64,000 bases of DNA, taken from assembly GCF_036320485.1 (NCBI RefSeq), contig NZ_CP132911.1, positions 806,001 through 870,000 on the forward strand. The letters are read 5' to 3'. Source of the DNA: Dyella sp. A6. Lineage in GTDB: Bacteria; Pseudomonadota; Gammaproteobacteria; Xanthomonadales; Rhodanobacteraceae. Each line of letters starts with the position of its first letter. Position 1 is the stretch's first letter. The position numbers and the translations under genes are program-made. Below the pieces are notes generated by a model, which saw only the letters and a program-made list of their open reading frames with translations, was not told the origin of the DNA and did no database searches. Shown piece by piece: positions 52,663-62,239 of this stretch.

Positions 52663-54399
52663 TTATTTCATGGTGACCTTGCTGGTGATGACCAGGCCGT
52701 CGCTGTCCATGTGCACCTCGCCGCTGGCCTCGCGGATACGGGCGGCGGCGGCTTCGGAAGCGGCCAGCCTGGCCTTGATGTCGCCGAGCTTGTTCGGCTG
52801 GCCGCCATTGGGCGCCTGGGCTGCAAGGCCTTCCACCCGTTGCGCCATGGCCTTGATCCAGGCCACGTACATGGCGCCGTCGACATGCGCGCGCATCAGC
52901 TGCCCGCTGTCGCCACCGGGCGCCTTCAGATCCGCTGCCAGTTTGTCGTTTTCGCCGGCGCCGACGGCCAGCGCCAGGGCATGGTCATTCATCGCGGCCC
53001 ATGCCGGTTCCCCGAGCATGCCGGTGAGGTTGGCTGGCAGCGGAGTCGGCGTGCCGTTGTCTGGAACGCGGACCTGGGCCAGGGCCGGCATCGACATCTG
53101 GGCCATGCCCAGCAGTCCGGCCGGGTTGCGCGTGGCCAATACGACGCGACCGGTGAATTTGGGCAGGCCACCGGTCGGATTGATGCCGAAGCTGTCCAGC
53201 GTCAGGCGCAGTCCCAGCAGGTCGCCGAACGGCGGGATCGCGGCTTTCTGCATCACGGGCCCGAGCTTGGCGAAGCCGTCGTTGAAGTCGGTCAGGGCCG
53301 GGCAGGTGAATGGCTTGGCGGCCACCGCGTCGGCCTGGGCCAGCCAGAAGGTGCGGATCTCCGTCATCGGCAACGCCAGGCGCAGATCGAACGGTGCGTC
53401 GGGTGCGCTGCCCAGCCCGGGCACGTTCACTTTCAGGCCTGCGAAGGCCTGGGTGATGTCGCCGGCCAGCGCGATGTCGAGCCGCGAGTCCTGGTGCTTG
53501 CCGTCCAGCCGGGTGTAGCCGAAGCTGATCTGCGGCACGCGTGCGGCAATCCGCGCCGCGTCGGCCGGGCAGCCTGGCGGGATCTTGGTCAGGTTGGCCA
53601 CCGGCTCGCCGGTCTTGGCCGACTGGCGTTCGGCGCCTGCCCTGAACAGGGCGGCGAACAACGGGTCCTTGCCGCTGGCGATCAGCGGCAGCATGCGCTG
53701 CAGGTCGACCCGGCCGACCAGCCAGGGCTGGTAACCCTTGTCCTTGGCCAGCTTGGCCAACGCATCGCTGTCGAGCAGGCTGTGCGCAGGACGGTCCAGG
53801 CCGAGCGCTTCGCGGAGCAGCGGCTGGCCGGGGTCGGCCGGTAGCAATGCCACCACCGCCTGCTTGCCGACCGTGGCCAGGATCAGCTCGGTGTGGGACA
53901 CGGCGAACACGGCGCGGCGGTAACTCTGGCTGCCAATGCTGACGGTGTCCAGAGGCTTGCCGTACGCCGCTTCCATGCGTTTGACGAAGCCGTCGAAAGC
54001 CTGCGGATCGGACAGTTCGAAGCGCAGTACCGGCGACAGGCCAAGGCCGTAGAAGGCCATGCGACCCTTCAGGTCGATGCCGCTGTCGTGCGCGAAGCCC
54101 TCGACGGTGTTGCCCTTGAAGGTGGCGCCGAGCGCGCGGATCAGCCGCGCGGCATCCGGGTGTTCCGGTGCCAGCCGGTTGGCGGCGGAATCCATCTGCG
54201 CCAGTTGCGCGGGCAACTGGGCATCGGCCTGGGCCAGCATCGCCTGGCGTGCGTCGTCACTCATGACCTTCAGGTTGGCCATGACGTAGGGCGTGTCCGT
54301 CGGCACGAAGGCCAGCGGTGCATTCTTGTCCTTGTGGCTGCAGCCAAGCAGCAGTGCGCCGGCCATGGCCAGCGCGAACGTGCGCGTCATCAATCGCAT
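52663..54399 (-). CDS. Large lipoprotein of unknown function
   Basis: 578-residue lipoprotein. A signal peptide ends in lipobox LLLGC (Cys about residue 20) followed by SHKDKNAPLAFVPTDTPYVMANL. The mature part is Ala/Leu-rich with no membrane segment; two cysteines occur in PPGCPADA and FTCPAL. The text FVPTDTPYVMANLKVM and GVSLELLL-like repeats suggest a domain that recurs, but I cannot name it. It is monocistronic, between pilU and the pyrB cluster on the minus strand. Function unknown. Confidence 0.75.
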   Translation of the reverse strand: MRLMTRTFALAMAGALLLGCSHKDKNAPLAFVPTDTPYVMANLKVMSDDARQAMLAQADAQLPAQLAQMDSAANRLAPEHPDAARLIRALGATFKGNTVEGFAHDSGIDLKGRMAFYGLGLSPVLRFELSDPQAFDGFVKRMEAAYGKPLDTVSIGSQSYRRAVFAVSHTELILATVGKQAVVALLPADPGQPLLREALGLDRPAHSLLDSDALAKLAKDKGYQPWLVGRVDLQRMLPLIASGKDPLFAALFRAGAERQSAKTGEPVANLTKIPPGCPADAARIAARVPQISFGYTRLDGKHQDSRLDIALAGDITQAFAGLKVNVPGLGSAPDAPFDLRLALPMTEIRTFWLAQADAVAAKPFTCPALTDFNDGFAKLGPVMQKAAIPPFGDLLGLRLTLDSFGINPTGGLPKFTGRVVLATRNPAGLLGMAQMSMPALAQVRVPDNGTPTPLPANLTGMLGEPAWAAMNDHALALAVGAGENDKLAADLKAPGGDSGQLMRAHVDGAMYVAWIKAMAQRVEGLAAQAPNGGQPNKLGDIKARLAASEAAAARIREASGEVHMDSDGLVITSKVTMK

Positions 54400-54485
54400 G
54401 GTTTTCCCTAACTCCCCGAGAAAATGTGGTGTTGCGTATCCATTATGCGCGTTTCACATGCAGCGTGATGCGACGGGCGTTGGCG

Positions 54486-55412
54486 TCAGCGGGCCAGTAC
54501 TTCACCCAGTACGGCCATGCGCACGAAGACCCCGTTGGCGACCTGTTCCAGGATGCGCGACTGCGCCCCGTCGGCCACGTCGTCCGCGATCTCGATGCCA
54601 CGGTTGAGCGGGCCGGGGTGCATTACCAGGCAGCCCTTCGCCGCGCGCGCCAGGCGTCGCCGGTCGAGGCCGTACTGCCTGAAGTAGGCGGCTTCGTCCG
54701 GTAGGTCGGTGGCGGCCATGCGTTCCTTCTGCAGACGCAGCATGATGCTTACGTTGGCGTCCTCGATCGCCTCGTCGAAGCTGTCCACGAAGCGGCATTG
54801 CGGGAATTCGTCCGGCTCGGGCATCAGCGCGGCAGGGCCGCACAGGCGGATCTCCTTCACCCCCAGCGCGCTGAGGGCATGCACGTCCGAGCGCGCCACC
54901 CGCGAGTGGCGGATGTCGCCGCAGATGGTCACGACAAGGTTCTCGAAATCGGGGCGGTGCTGCCGGATGGTCAGCGCGTCGAGCAGCCCCTGGGTGGGGT
55001 GCGCGCGGTTGCCGTCGCCGGCGTTGATGACGGACACCCCGCTCATCGCGTGGCGCACCAGTTCGTCCGGCGTGCCGGACACCTTGTGGCGCACGATGAT
55101 CGCGTCCAGGTGCATGGCTTCCAGCGTGTGCAGGGTGTCGTACAGCGCTTCGCCCTTGTTCGCCGAGGAGAAGCCGATATCGAAGTTGACCACGTCCGCG
55201 CCAAGCCGGCGGGCCGCCAGCTCGAACGAGGTGCGGGTGCGGGTGGACGGCTCGAAGAACAGGTTGAGCACGGTGCGACCCGCCAGCGTGTCCAGTTTGC
55301 GCGTGCCATGCGCACAGCCGTCGCGCATGGCGATGGCGCGGTCGAGCAGACGCTCGATGGTGGCGCGTGGAAGCTTGTCGAGCGTGGTGAGGTGGCGCAG
55401 GCGTGCAGTCAT
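54486..55412 (-). CDS. pyrB: Aspartate carbamoyltransferase catalytic subunit PyrB
   Basis: Catalyses carbamoyl-aspartate formation in pyrimidine synthesis; 308 residues. The carbamoyl-phosphate motif FFEPSTRTRTSFE is at about 50-62; SSANKGEALYDTL, INAGDGNRAHPTQGLLDALTI and the C-terminal MHPGPLNRGIEI are diagnostic. Its ATG overlaps the ruvX stop (ATGA). In Pseudomonas a pyrR gene sits between ruvX and pyrB; here the two genes overlap, so pyrR is not present at this place. Confidence 0.96.
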   Translation of the reverse strand: MTARLRHLTTLDKLPRATIERLLDRAIAMRDGCAHGTRKLDTLAGRTVLNLFFEPSTRTRTSFELAARRLGADVVNFDIGFSSANKGEALYDTLHTLEAMHLDAIIVRHKVSGTPDELVRHAMSGVSVINAGDGNRAHPTQGLLDALTIRQHRPDFENLVVTICGDIRHSRVARSDVHALSALGVKEIRLCGPAALMPEPDEFPQCRFVDSFDEAIEDANVSIMLRLQKERMAATDLPDEAAYFRQYGLDRRRLARAAKGCLVMHPGPLNRGIEIADDVADGAQSRILEQVANGVFVRMAVLGEVLAR

Positions 55413-55867
55413 GGCGATGTCGCGGAAGTGGTGGAATGGGATGGGTGGGCGGCGTCGAGCAGCCAGCGTTCGAGGATCACGGCCGCGGCTTCGGCGTCGA
55501 TCAGTGCGGCGTCCCGGCGTCGGCGCAAGCCCGCGGCACGCGCACCGGCGAAGCGGCGTGCGGCTTCCTTCGAACTGTTGCGCTCGTCGACCAGTGTCAC
55601 CGGCAGGGCATAGCGTGCCTGCAGCAGCTCGGCGAGGCGGCGGGCGCGCTGGCTGGCCGGTTGCTCAGTGCCGTCCAGCGTCAGCGGCAGGCCGACGACC
55701 AGGGCCTCCGGCTGCCATTGCGCATGCAGTGTGTCCAGGATGGTCCAGTCGGGTGTGTCGTTGCGCATCGGGACGGTGGCCAGTGCACGGGCGCTGGCGG
55801 TGATGCGATTGCCGATGGCGACACCGGTCAGTTTGCTGCCGACGTCGAAGCCGAGCACGCAGCTCAC
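55409..55867 (-). CDS. ruvX: Putative pre-16S rRNA nuclease RuvX (YqgF)
   Basis: RNase H-like protein, 152 residues, implicated in maturation of the 5' end of 16S rRNA. VLGFDVGSKLTGVA carries the first catalytic Asp; VVGLPLTLDG and VTLVDERNSSKEAARRF follow, and DAEAAAVILERWL carries the last acidic residues. It lies in a tight minus-strand unit: its GTG/ATG region overlaps the yqgE 3' side and its stop overlaps pyrB. Confidence 0.94.
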   Translation of the reverse strand: MSCVLGFDVGSKLTGVAIGNRITASARALATVPMRNDTPDWTILDTLHAQWQPEALVVGLPLTLDGTEQPASQRARRLAELLQARYALPVTLVDERNSSKEAARRFAGARAAGLRRRRDAALIDAEAAAVILERWLLDAAHPSHSTTSATSP

Positions 55868-55877
55868 GGGCGGCGGC

Positions 55878-56447
55878 TCATGCGTGGCCCGCGTAGCCGG
55901 GCAGCTGCAGGGGGTCGATGCCGACCAGGCCTGCGGCCGCGCTCCAGCGTTCCTCGAGCGGGGTGTCGAACACCACGCGCTCGCTGGCCTCGACCGTCAG
56001 CCATGCGTTGTCGCGCAGTTCCTGTTCGAGCTGTCCGGCACCCCAGCCGGAATAGCCCAGCGCCATCAGCGCCTGGCGTGGACCATCGCCCGCGGCAAGG
56101 GCAACCAGGATGTCGCGTGAGGTGGTGACCGACCATTCGTCGTTGATGCGGTAGCTGGCTTCCCAGTGGCCGGGCTCGCGGTGCAGCACGAAGCCGCGCT
56201 CCTGCTGTACCGGGCCGCCGATCAGCACCGGTGCGTCGCCGAGCGAGGGGTCGCTGCAGTCGAGCTTCATCTGCGCCAGTACGTCGCCGAAGCGGAACTC
56301 CGAAAGTTGGTTCACCAGCAGGCCGATGGCGCCGTCCTCGTCGTGCTGGCACAGCAGGGCCACGCCACGCGAGAACGGCGGCTCGGCGAGGCCGGGCATC
56401 GCGATCAGGAAGTGGCCGGCGAGGGTGGAGGTGTGACTTGACTGCAT
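55878..56447 (-). CDS. yqgE: YqgE/AlgH family protein
   Basis: 189-residue cytoplasmic protein. LAGHFLIAMPGLAEPPFSRGVALLCQHDEDGAIGLLVNQL is the family start, VLIGGPVQQERGFVLH and the SLGYSGWGAGQLEQEL-like ALGYSGWGAGQLE segment confirm it. The role is unclear; it regularly sits before ruvX. A -10-like TACAAT on the minus strand (56458-56453) ends only 5 nt before the ATG, hinting at a leaderless transcript; GTG 56480 is an alternative start. Confidence 0.92.
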   Translation of the reverse strand: MQSSHTSTLAGHFLIAMPGLAEPPFSRGVALLCQHDEDGAIGLLVNQLSEFRFGDVLAQMKLDCSDPSLGDAPVLIGGPVQQERGFVLHREPGHWEASYRINDEWSVTTSRDILVALAAGDGPRQALMALGYSGWGAGQLEQELRDNAWLTVEASERVVFDTPLEERWSAAAGLVGIDPLQLPGYAGHA

Positions 56448-56531
56448 GGCGCCATTGTAAGCGCTGCGGCCGTTGTCCACACGCGAAGATGACGGATTCC
56501 CGGTGCCTGGCCTAATCCACCCGGCCGAGGG

Positions 56532-57398
56532 CTACCCCTGGCTGCGCAGCACGCTGTCGGGCTGGAACTCCCAGGTACGCGTGATGTAGAGCAGGTCCAC
56601 GCCCTTCATGTCGTGCGGAAGCGGCGGGAACGGGGCAGCAAGCCGGATGATGGTCTTCACGGCCTGGTCGATCACCGCATGGCCCGAACTATGGATGATC
56701 TGGATGTCGTCGATGCTGCCGTCGCGGCGCAGGGCGACCGTGACGATGACATCGCCATGCAGGCCGCGCTCGCGTGCCTGCTGCGGGTAGTTCAGGTTGC
56801 CCACGCGTACGATGCGGTCGACCCAGGCGCGCATGTAGGCGGCGTAGGCGTATTCGCGCGTGTTGGCGGAAATGAACTTCTTGCGTGGACGCTTGGCGTA
56901 GGCCTCGCGTTCCCGGTTCAGCTCGGCGGCAAGCTGGGCTGCTTTCTGCTGCAGTTGCGACACGCTGGCCGTGGCGGTGTCCGGCGTGTCGTGTTCGGGA
57001 TGCGCAGTGCTGCTGTCGATCTTGAAGTCGCTGTTGCCGCGGGTGGTGACGAAGCGCTGTGCGGTGGCCGGTTGCGGCCGCGGCGTACTGGCCTCGATGG
57101 CGCGCGGCGCGGTGCCGGGGTCGGGCTTCGGCAACAGGCCGGAGAAGGGCTGAGAGGGCCGCGCTGCACGGTCGCTGTTGCCGCCGCCGCTGTTGTTGGC
57201 CTGGGCCAGGAAATCGGCCTGCGCCGGTGCCTGCTGGTTGGCGACGTTGACCAGGGTCACGTCCATGGTCGGCAGGGCAGGCTTGGGTTTGGCGAAATGG
57301 AAGGTAATGCCCAGCAGCAGGATGCCGTGCAGCAACAGCGAAAAAAGCAAGGTGGCACCGATCGGGTCGGCGCTGGGGCGGGGCGCGGCGCGGGTCAC
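56532..57398 (-). CDS. TonB-family energy transducer
   Basis: 288-residue TonB-like protein. An N-terminal membrane anchor (PIGATLLFSLLLHGILLLGITF, about 12-33) is followed by a Pro-containing linker, a coiled-coil stretch (VSQLQQKAAQLAAELNRERE) and a C-terminal TonB domain (YPQQARERGLHGDVIVTVALRRDGSIDDIQIIHSSGHAVIDQ, residues about 205-245). The His in the anchor is typical of TonB. Its ATG overlaps the gshB stop (ATGA). No ExbB/ExbD genes are adjacent. Which outer-membrane receptor it energises is unknown. Confidence 0.9.
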   Translation of the reverse strand: MTRAAPRPSADPIGATLLFSLLLHGILLLGITFHFAKPKPALPTMDVTLVNVANQQAPAQADFLAQANNSGGGNSDRAARPSQPFSGLLPKPDPGTAPRAIEASTPRPQPATAQRFVTTRGNSDFKIDSSTAHPEHDTPDTATASVSQLQQKAAQLAAELNREREAYAKRPRKKFISANTREYAYAAYMRAWVDRIVRVGNLNYPQQARERGLHGDVIVTVALRRDGSIDDIQIIHSSGHAVIDQAVKTIIRLAAPFPPLPHDMKGVDLLYITRTWEFQPDSVLRSQG

Positions 57399-58357
57399 GC
57401 GTGGGTTTTCTCGATGGCGTCGAACAGCAGGCCTGCGATATTAAGCCCGAATTGCACGTCCAGTTCGCGTACGCAGGTCGGGGATGTGACGTTGATCTCG
57501 GTCAGGTAGTCCCCGATCACGTCCAGGCCGACGAAGCGCAGTCCGCGACGTACCAGCTCCGGTGCGACCTGCGCGGCGATCCAGCGATCGCGCTCGGACA
57601 GCGGTACGCCTTCGCCTCGGCCGCCGGCGGCCAGGTTGCCGCGGAATTCATCGCCCTGCGGAATGCGCGCCAGGGCGAACGGTACCGGTTCGCCGTCCAC
57701 CAGCAGGATGCGCTTGTCGCCGGCGCTGATCTGCGGGATGAACTTCTGCGCGATGGCGAACTGCCTTCCTTCGCCGTGCGGGCCGCCGGCCAGCAGGGTT
57801 TCCAGCATCGAGTTCAGGTTGCTGTCGCCGGCCTTCACGCGGAAGATGCCGCGCCCGCCCATGCCGTCGAGCGGCTTCAGCACCGCTTCGCCGTGCTCGG
57901 CGACGAAGCGCCTGAGTTCGCCGGCGTCACGCGAGACCAGCGTTGGTGCGATGCACTGCGGAAACTGCAGCGCGAACAGTTTTTCGTTGCAGTCGCGCAG
58001 TGCGCGCGGGTCGTTCACGACATCCACGCCGCCGCGCTGCGCGGCCTCCAGCACCATCGTGTCGTAGATGAACTGGGCATCCACGGGCGGGTCCTTGCGC
58101 ATCAGGACCACGTCCATGTCGCGCAGGTCGCGCCAGGCGGGCGTGTCCAGGGCGTACCAGTCGGCCGGATCGTCCTTCACCCGCAGCGGCGTCAGCCGGG
58201 CGAAAGGTGTGCCGTCGCGCAGGGCCAGGTCGCCTTGCTCCATGTAGAACAGGGCGTGGCCGCGGCGCTGTGCCTCCAGCAGCATGGCCAGGCTGGTGTC
58301 CTTGGCAACTTTGATCGCGCCGATGGGGTCCATCAGCATGGCAATCGAGAGGGCCAT
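57395..58357 (-). CDS. gshB: Glutathione synthetase GshB
   Basis: ATP-grasp enzyme joining gamma-Glu-Cys and glycine, 320 residues. MALSIAMLMDPIGAIKVAKDTSLAMLLEAQRRGH is the family N terminus; PRALRDCNEKLFALQFP, KPLDGMGGRGIFRV (ATP-grasp loop), and LTEINVTSPTCVRELD with the metal-binding residues are visible. The ATG at 58357 is preceded by GGAG. First gene of the minus-strand set gshB-tonB-yqgE-ruvX-pyrB, divergent from the pilG cluster. Confidence 0.95.
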   Translation of the reverse strand: MALSIAMLMDPIGAIKVAKDTSLAMLLEAQRRGHALFYMEQGDLALRDGTPFARLTPLRVKDDPADWYALDTPAWRDLRDMDVVLMRKDPPVDAQFIYDTMVLEAAQRGGVDVVNDPRALRDCNEKLFALQFPQCIAPTLVSRDAGELRRFVAEHGEAVLKPLDGMGGRGIFRVKAGDSNLNSMLETLLAGGPHGEGRQFAIAQKFIPQISAGDKRILLVDGEPVPFALARIPQGDEFRGNLAAGGRGEGVPLSERDRWIAAQVAPELVRRGLRFVGLDVIGDYLTEINVTSPTCVRELDVQFGLNIAGLLFDAIEKTHA

Positions 58358-58663
58358 CACGTTCTCCGGATATCGGGCGCGAGGGGAACGCGCTGCAAAC
58401 CGGTGAATGGTCGCCGAGATGGTCCTTTCGCGGCAAGGTGTTGCGTCGGAATGTGTGTAGTCGTGAGAATGGGGAGTCGGCTGAATTGATCCTTGACGGA
58501 TGCCTGGGCAGGCAGTAAACAGCAAGCCTAGGAGGCGTCCCGATACGGATGGGGGCCCGCATGCTGTATGGTCTGCTTTGAATTTTTATCCGCGTGGTCT
58601 GGTGGCCGCTGGCTATATGACGCGTGCCGCACCTGAGACTGGGGCAGGTCGCTGGGGGGTTGA
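58358..58663. other. Divergent promoter region gshB / pilG
   Basis: 306 bp between gshB and pilG with no gene I can support. A plus-strand promoter candidate is listed separately; no minus-strand promoter is clear. Confidence 0.6.
58493..58521 (+). promoter_or_regulatory. Candidate pilG promoter with operator-like palindrome in its spacer
   Basis: TTGACG (58493-58498), a 17-bp spacer and TAAACA (58516-58521) form a reasonable sigma-70-type promoter 142 nt upstream of pilG. The spacer contains a perfect palindrome TGCCTG-GG-CAGGCA (58501-58514), placed where a bound repressor would block RNA polymerase. Confidence 0.45.
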
Positions 58664-59065
58664 GTGAACTTGAATGTAGGTAACAACGGCCTGGCCGGTC
58701 TGAAAGTCATGGTGATCGATGACTCCAAGACCATCCGTCGTACGGCGGAGACCTTGCTGAAAAAAGAAGGTTGCGACGTGCTGACCGCCGTCGACGGGTT
58801 CGAGGCGCTGGCGAAGATTTCCGACCAGAAGCCAGTGATCATCTTCGTTGACATCATGATGCCGCGACTCGACGGCTATCAGACCTGCGCGCTGATCAAG
58901 AACAATCCGCAGTTCCGCGCGACGCCGGTCATCATGCTCAGCTCTAAGGACGGCCTGTTCGACAAGGCGCGCGGACGCATCGTGGGCGCCGAGCAGTATC
59001 TCACCAAGCCCTTCACTCGGGATGAGTTGCTTGGTGCCATCCATCGCCATGTCAGCACGGTTTGA
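58664..59065 (+). CDS. pilG: Twitching motility response regulator PilG
   Basis: Stand-alone CheY-like receiver, 133 residues, of the Chp chemosensory system that controls type IV pili. LKVMVIDDSKTIRRTAETLL contains the acidic pair, IIFVDIMMPRLDGYQT the phospho-accepting Asp (about residue 63), and the Lys in YLTKPFTRDEL the last conserved site. The start is GTG behind GGGGGG. Its TGA is followed closely by pilH, so they are cotranscribed. Confidence 0.95.
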   Translation: MNLNVGNNGLAGLKVMVIDDSKTIRRTAETLLKKEGCDVLTAVDGFEALAKISDQKPVIIFVDIMMPRLDGYQTCALIKNNPQFRATPVIMLSSKDGLFDKARGRIVGAEQYLTKPFTRDELLGAIHRHVSTV

Positions 59066-59097
59066 AGCCTGTGACTGCAGTGTCTGAAGGGGGACCT

Positions 59098-59469
59098 GTG
59101 GCCAACATCCTCATCATCGACGATTCGCCCACCGACGTGCGTGTGTTCACCACGCTGCTTGAGCGCGCGGGTCATGTCGTCCACGCCGTAGGCAATGCCG
59201 AAGAAGGGATCGACCGGGTGCGCTCGGAACAGCCCGACCTGGTGATCATGGACGTGATCATGCCCGGCATGAATGGCTTCCAGGCTACCCGCACGCTCAG
59301 TCGCGACCCGACGACGGCCAATGTGCCGATCGTGATGATCAGTACCAAGTCGATGGAAACCGATCGCGTGTGGGGCCTGCGTCAGGGCGCCAGGGCCTTC
59401 ATCACCAAGCCGGTGAACGAGAAGGATCTGCTGGCATGCATCCACGAACTGCTGCCGAATGCGGCCTGA
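59098..59469 (+). CDS. pilH: Twitching motility response regulator PilH
   Basis: Second CheY-like receiver of the Chp pathway, 123 residues; in Pseudomonas it tunes the signal through ChpA. NILIIDDSPTDVRVFTTLLERAG has the acidic pair, LVIMDVIMPGMNGF the phospho-acceptor Asp, and FITKPVNEKDLL the conserved Lys. I place the start at GTG 59098, 5 nt behind AAGGGG; a TTG at 59062 overlapping the pilG stop would add 12 residues. Confidence 0.95.
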   Translation: MANILIIDDSPTDVRVFTTLLERAGHVVHAVGNAEEGIDRVRSEQPDLVIMDVIMPGMNGFQATRTLSRDPTTANVPIVMISTKSMETDRVWGLRQGARAFITKPVNEKDLLACIHELLPNAA

Positions 59470-59476
59470 GGTGAGC

Positions 59477-60019
59477 ATGAGCGACGTCACCTTGTCCCCG
59501 TTCGAAATCCTGGCGCGATACGAACGTCTGTCGCTTGCGCACGCCTCGGATACGCAGGAGAAGTTCGAGGCGCCGGGTCTCTGGCGCGGCATCGGCTACC
59601 GTGCCGGCAACCGTCCGCTGGTCAGCGCGATCGACGAGATCAACGAATTGCTTGCCGTGCCGACACTGACGCCCGTGCCCGGTACCCTGCCGTGGCTGCT
59701 TGGCGTGGCCAACGTGCGCGGCAACTTGGTGCCGGTGGTCGACCTGGCACGTTTCCTGTTCAACGAGCGCACGCCGCCGACCGAGCGTGCGCGTCTGCTG
59801 GTGGTCCGTCAGGGTGCCGGCAACGTGGCGCTGCTGGTGGACGAGGTGTTCGGCCAGCGTACGGTGGATGCCGAGCAGCGCGGTCAGGCCGAGCGCGAGG
59901 AAGATCCGCGGCTGTCGCGATTCGCGGACGACCGGGTGAGCGTGGATGAGCAGTGGTTCACGCTGCTCAGCATGAACAAATTGGTGCGTGCACCGGATTT
60001 CCGTCAGGCTGCGGCCTGA
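59477..60019 (+). CDS. pilI: Twitching motility CheW-like protein PilI
   Basis: 180-residue adaptor with a CheW domain that links the receptor PilJ to the kinase PilL/ChpA. LWRGIGYRAGNRPLVSAIDEINELL and TLPWLLGVANVRGNLVPVVDLARFL are the CheW core, followed by ARLLVVRQGAGNVALLVDEVFG. The ATG follows GAGGTGAGC. It is 7 nt after pilH, so the genes are translationally close. Confidence 0.94.
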   Translation: MSDVTLSPFEILARYERLSLAHASDTQEKFEAPGLWRGIGYRAGNRPLVSAIDEINELLAVPTLTPVPGTLPWLLGVANVRGNLVPVVDLARFLFNERTPPTERARLLVVRQGAGNVALLVDEVFGQRTVDAEQRGQAEREEDPRLSRFADDRVSVDEQWFTLLSMNKLVRAPDFRQAAA

Positions 60020-60136
60020 CAACGAGAGTGGCAAGTGCATGGCCACGCGACGCGCGGCCGGAAAATGGGCGACACAACCTCCGACTGGCGTTGAGGTCGG
60101 CTCGGCGGGTTGCAGTACACGGGTGAGGTAAAGCAC

Positions 60137-62167
60137 ATGAGCACAACTGGGGGCGTCGGCAAGGAGCGGGGTTATACCTTTCTCATTGTCTTGCTGGTGG
60201 CTGCGATCGGTTTTGCGGCACTGGATTTTTATTTCCTCAACGTGAAGAACGGCGAAGATCGCCAGGCGGTCACGCTGACCACGCAGATCCAGGTGTTGTC
60301 GCAGACAACGGCGAAGTACGCCCTCGAGTCGTCCAGCGGCAACCTCGGTTCGTTCAACGAACTCGAAGGCACCCGTGACGCCATCGATTCGGCGGTGCAG
60401 AGACTGGTCAAGGGCGATCCCAAGAGCGGCCTGCATCCCTATGCGAACAACAACCTCACGCCTGCCGGGCGTGCGGTGACGCGACTCAATGACGCCTGGA
60501 AAAAGCTCGACAGCGATATCGGCAGGATCCTTTCGAACAAGCAGTTGGTGCTGGACTCCAACCAGCGTGCGAATGACCTGTCCAGGCAGCTGCCGCTGCT
60601 GAACTCCGAAATGGAGCAGGTGATCAACATCCTGCAGCAGCGCAAGGGCAGTGCCGACCAGATGCTGGGCGCGGCTCGTCAGGAGGTGCTGGCTGACCGA
60701 CTGATCCGTCGCGTGCAGGAAGTGCTGCAGGGTGGAGACTCCGAGCAGGCGGCGGCCGATGGTCTGTCGCGTGACGCACAGAGCTACGGCGAGGTGCTGA
60801 AGGGCCTGCTCAGCGGCAATGCCAGCATGGGCGTGCAGGAAATCCGCGACCCCAACGCGCGCAAGATCCTGTCCGGCATGCAGGACAGCTGGAACAAGCT
60901 GAGCGACCCGCTGGGCAAGCTGGTGGCTGCATCCACCAACATCGCCGAAGTGAAGAGCGCGGGCGACGATGCCTCGCTGGATTCGCAGAACGTGCTGCTG
61001 CGCGCGAATGACGTGGCCGACCAGATCGGCCGGTTGCCGGTGCGCCGGATCTTCCCGAACGTGTGGTGGGGCGTGCTGGCCGCGGCGGCTGCGCTGGCCT
61101 TCACCATCATCCTGCTGGCGCAGCTGGCATCCGACCAGCGCAAGCGCTTCCAGGAGTCGGCCGAACTGAACCAGCGCAACCAGGAGGCGATCATGCGCCT
61201 GCTGGACGAAATGGGCTCGCTCGCCGAAGGCGACCTGACCGTGAAGACCACGGTGTCGGAAGACATCACCGGCGCGATCGCCGACTCGGTGAACTACGCC
61301 ATCGACGAGCTGCGCACCCTGGTGACCACGATCAACGAGACCTCCGAGCAGGTGTCGTCCTCGGCCCAAGAAACCCAGACCACGGCCCGCCACCTGGCAG
61401 ACGCGGCGCAGCAGCAGGCACAGCGGATCAGCACCGCGACCAGCGCGATCAACCAGATCGCCAGCCTGATGGACAACGTGTCGAAGGACTCGGCCGAGTC
61501 CGCCGACGTGGCCGAACGCTCGGTGCAGATCGCATCGCACGGCGCCGGCGTGGTGCGCGAGACGATCTCGGGCATGGACTCGATCCGCGACCAGATCCAG
61601 GAAACGTCCAAGCGCATCAAGCGGCTGGGCGAATCGTCGCAGGAGATCGGCTCCATCGTGGAACTGATCAACGACATTGCCGAACAGACCAACATCCTCG
61701 CCCTGAACGCCGCGATCCAGGCGGCTTCAGCGGGCGAGGCCGGTCGTGGTTTCGCGGTGGTTGCGGACGAAGTGCAGCGACTCGCCGAACGCTCGGCGAG
61801 TGCGACGAAGCGAATCGAGACGCTGGTGCAGACGATTCAGTCCGACACCAACGAGGCCGTGAATTCGATGGAACAGACTACCGCCGAAGTGGTGGCCGGT
61901 GCGCGCAAGGCGGAGGACGCCGGCAGCGCACTGGGCGACATCGAGCGCGTGTCGCACGATCTGTCCTCGCTGATTCAGAACATCTCCACCGCGGCGCGTC
62001 AGCAGTCTGCGGCAGCGACCGATATTTCGCAGTCGATGAATGCTATTCAGGAAATCACGTCGCAGACTTCGCAGGGTGCCAGCCAGACGGCCGAATCGAT
62101 CGGCTATCTGGCCCAGCTTGCGAGTGACCTGCGGCGCTCGGTGGCTCACTTCAAGCTGCCTGGTTGA
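60137..62167 (+). CDS. pilJ: Methyl-accepting chemotaxis receptor PilJ
   Basis: Inner-membrane receptor of the Chp system, 676 residues. A first membrane helix ([19 protein letters not shown], about 15-33), a periplasmic PilJ-type domain (about 40-310, rich in [11 protein letters not shown] and [18 protein letters not shown] helices), a second helix ([21 protein letters not shown]), a HAMP region and a cytoplasmic signalling domain are visible. The hairpin tip is [40 protein letters not shown] precedes the ATG. In Pseudomonas PilJ interacts with pilin. Confidence 0.95.
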   Translation: MSTTGGVGKERGYTFLIVLLVAAIGFAALDFYFLNVKNGEDRQAVTLTTQIQVLSQTTAKYALESSSGNLGSFNELEGTRDAIDSAVQRLVKGDPKSGLHPYANNNLTPAGRAVTRLNDAWKKLDSDIGRILSNKQLVLDSNQRANDLSRQLPLLNSEMEQVINILQQRKGSADQMLGAARQEVLADRLIRRVQEVLQGGDSEQAAADGLSRDAQSYGEVLKGLLSGNASMGVQEIRDPNARKILSGMQDSWNKLSDPLGKLVAASTNIAEVKSAGDDASLDSQNVLLRANDVADQIGRLPVRRIFPNVWWGVLAAAAALAFTIILLAQLASDQRKRFQESAELNQRNQEAIMRLLDEMGSLAEGDLTVKTTVSEDITGAIADSVNYAIDELRTLVTTINETSEQVSSSAQETQTTARHLADAAQQQAQRISTATSAINQIASLMDNVSKDSAESADVAERSVQIASHGAGVVRETISGMDSIRDQIQETSKRIKRLGESSQEIGSIVELINDIAEQTNILALNAAIQAASAGEAGRGFAVVADEVQRLAERSASATKRIETLVQTIQSDTNEAVNSMEQTTAEVVAGARKAEDAGSALGDIERVSHDLSSLIQNISTAARQQSAAATDISQSMNAIQEITSQTSQGASQTAESIGYLAQLASDLRRSVAHFKLPG

Positions 62168-62239
62168 TGACAGTTACACGACAGGGGGCAACCTCGTCGG
62201 TTGCGTGATGCGCTGTTGCGCAGCCGCTGTGAGGGGCGA

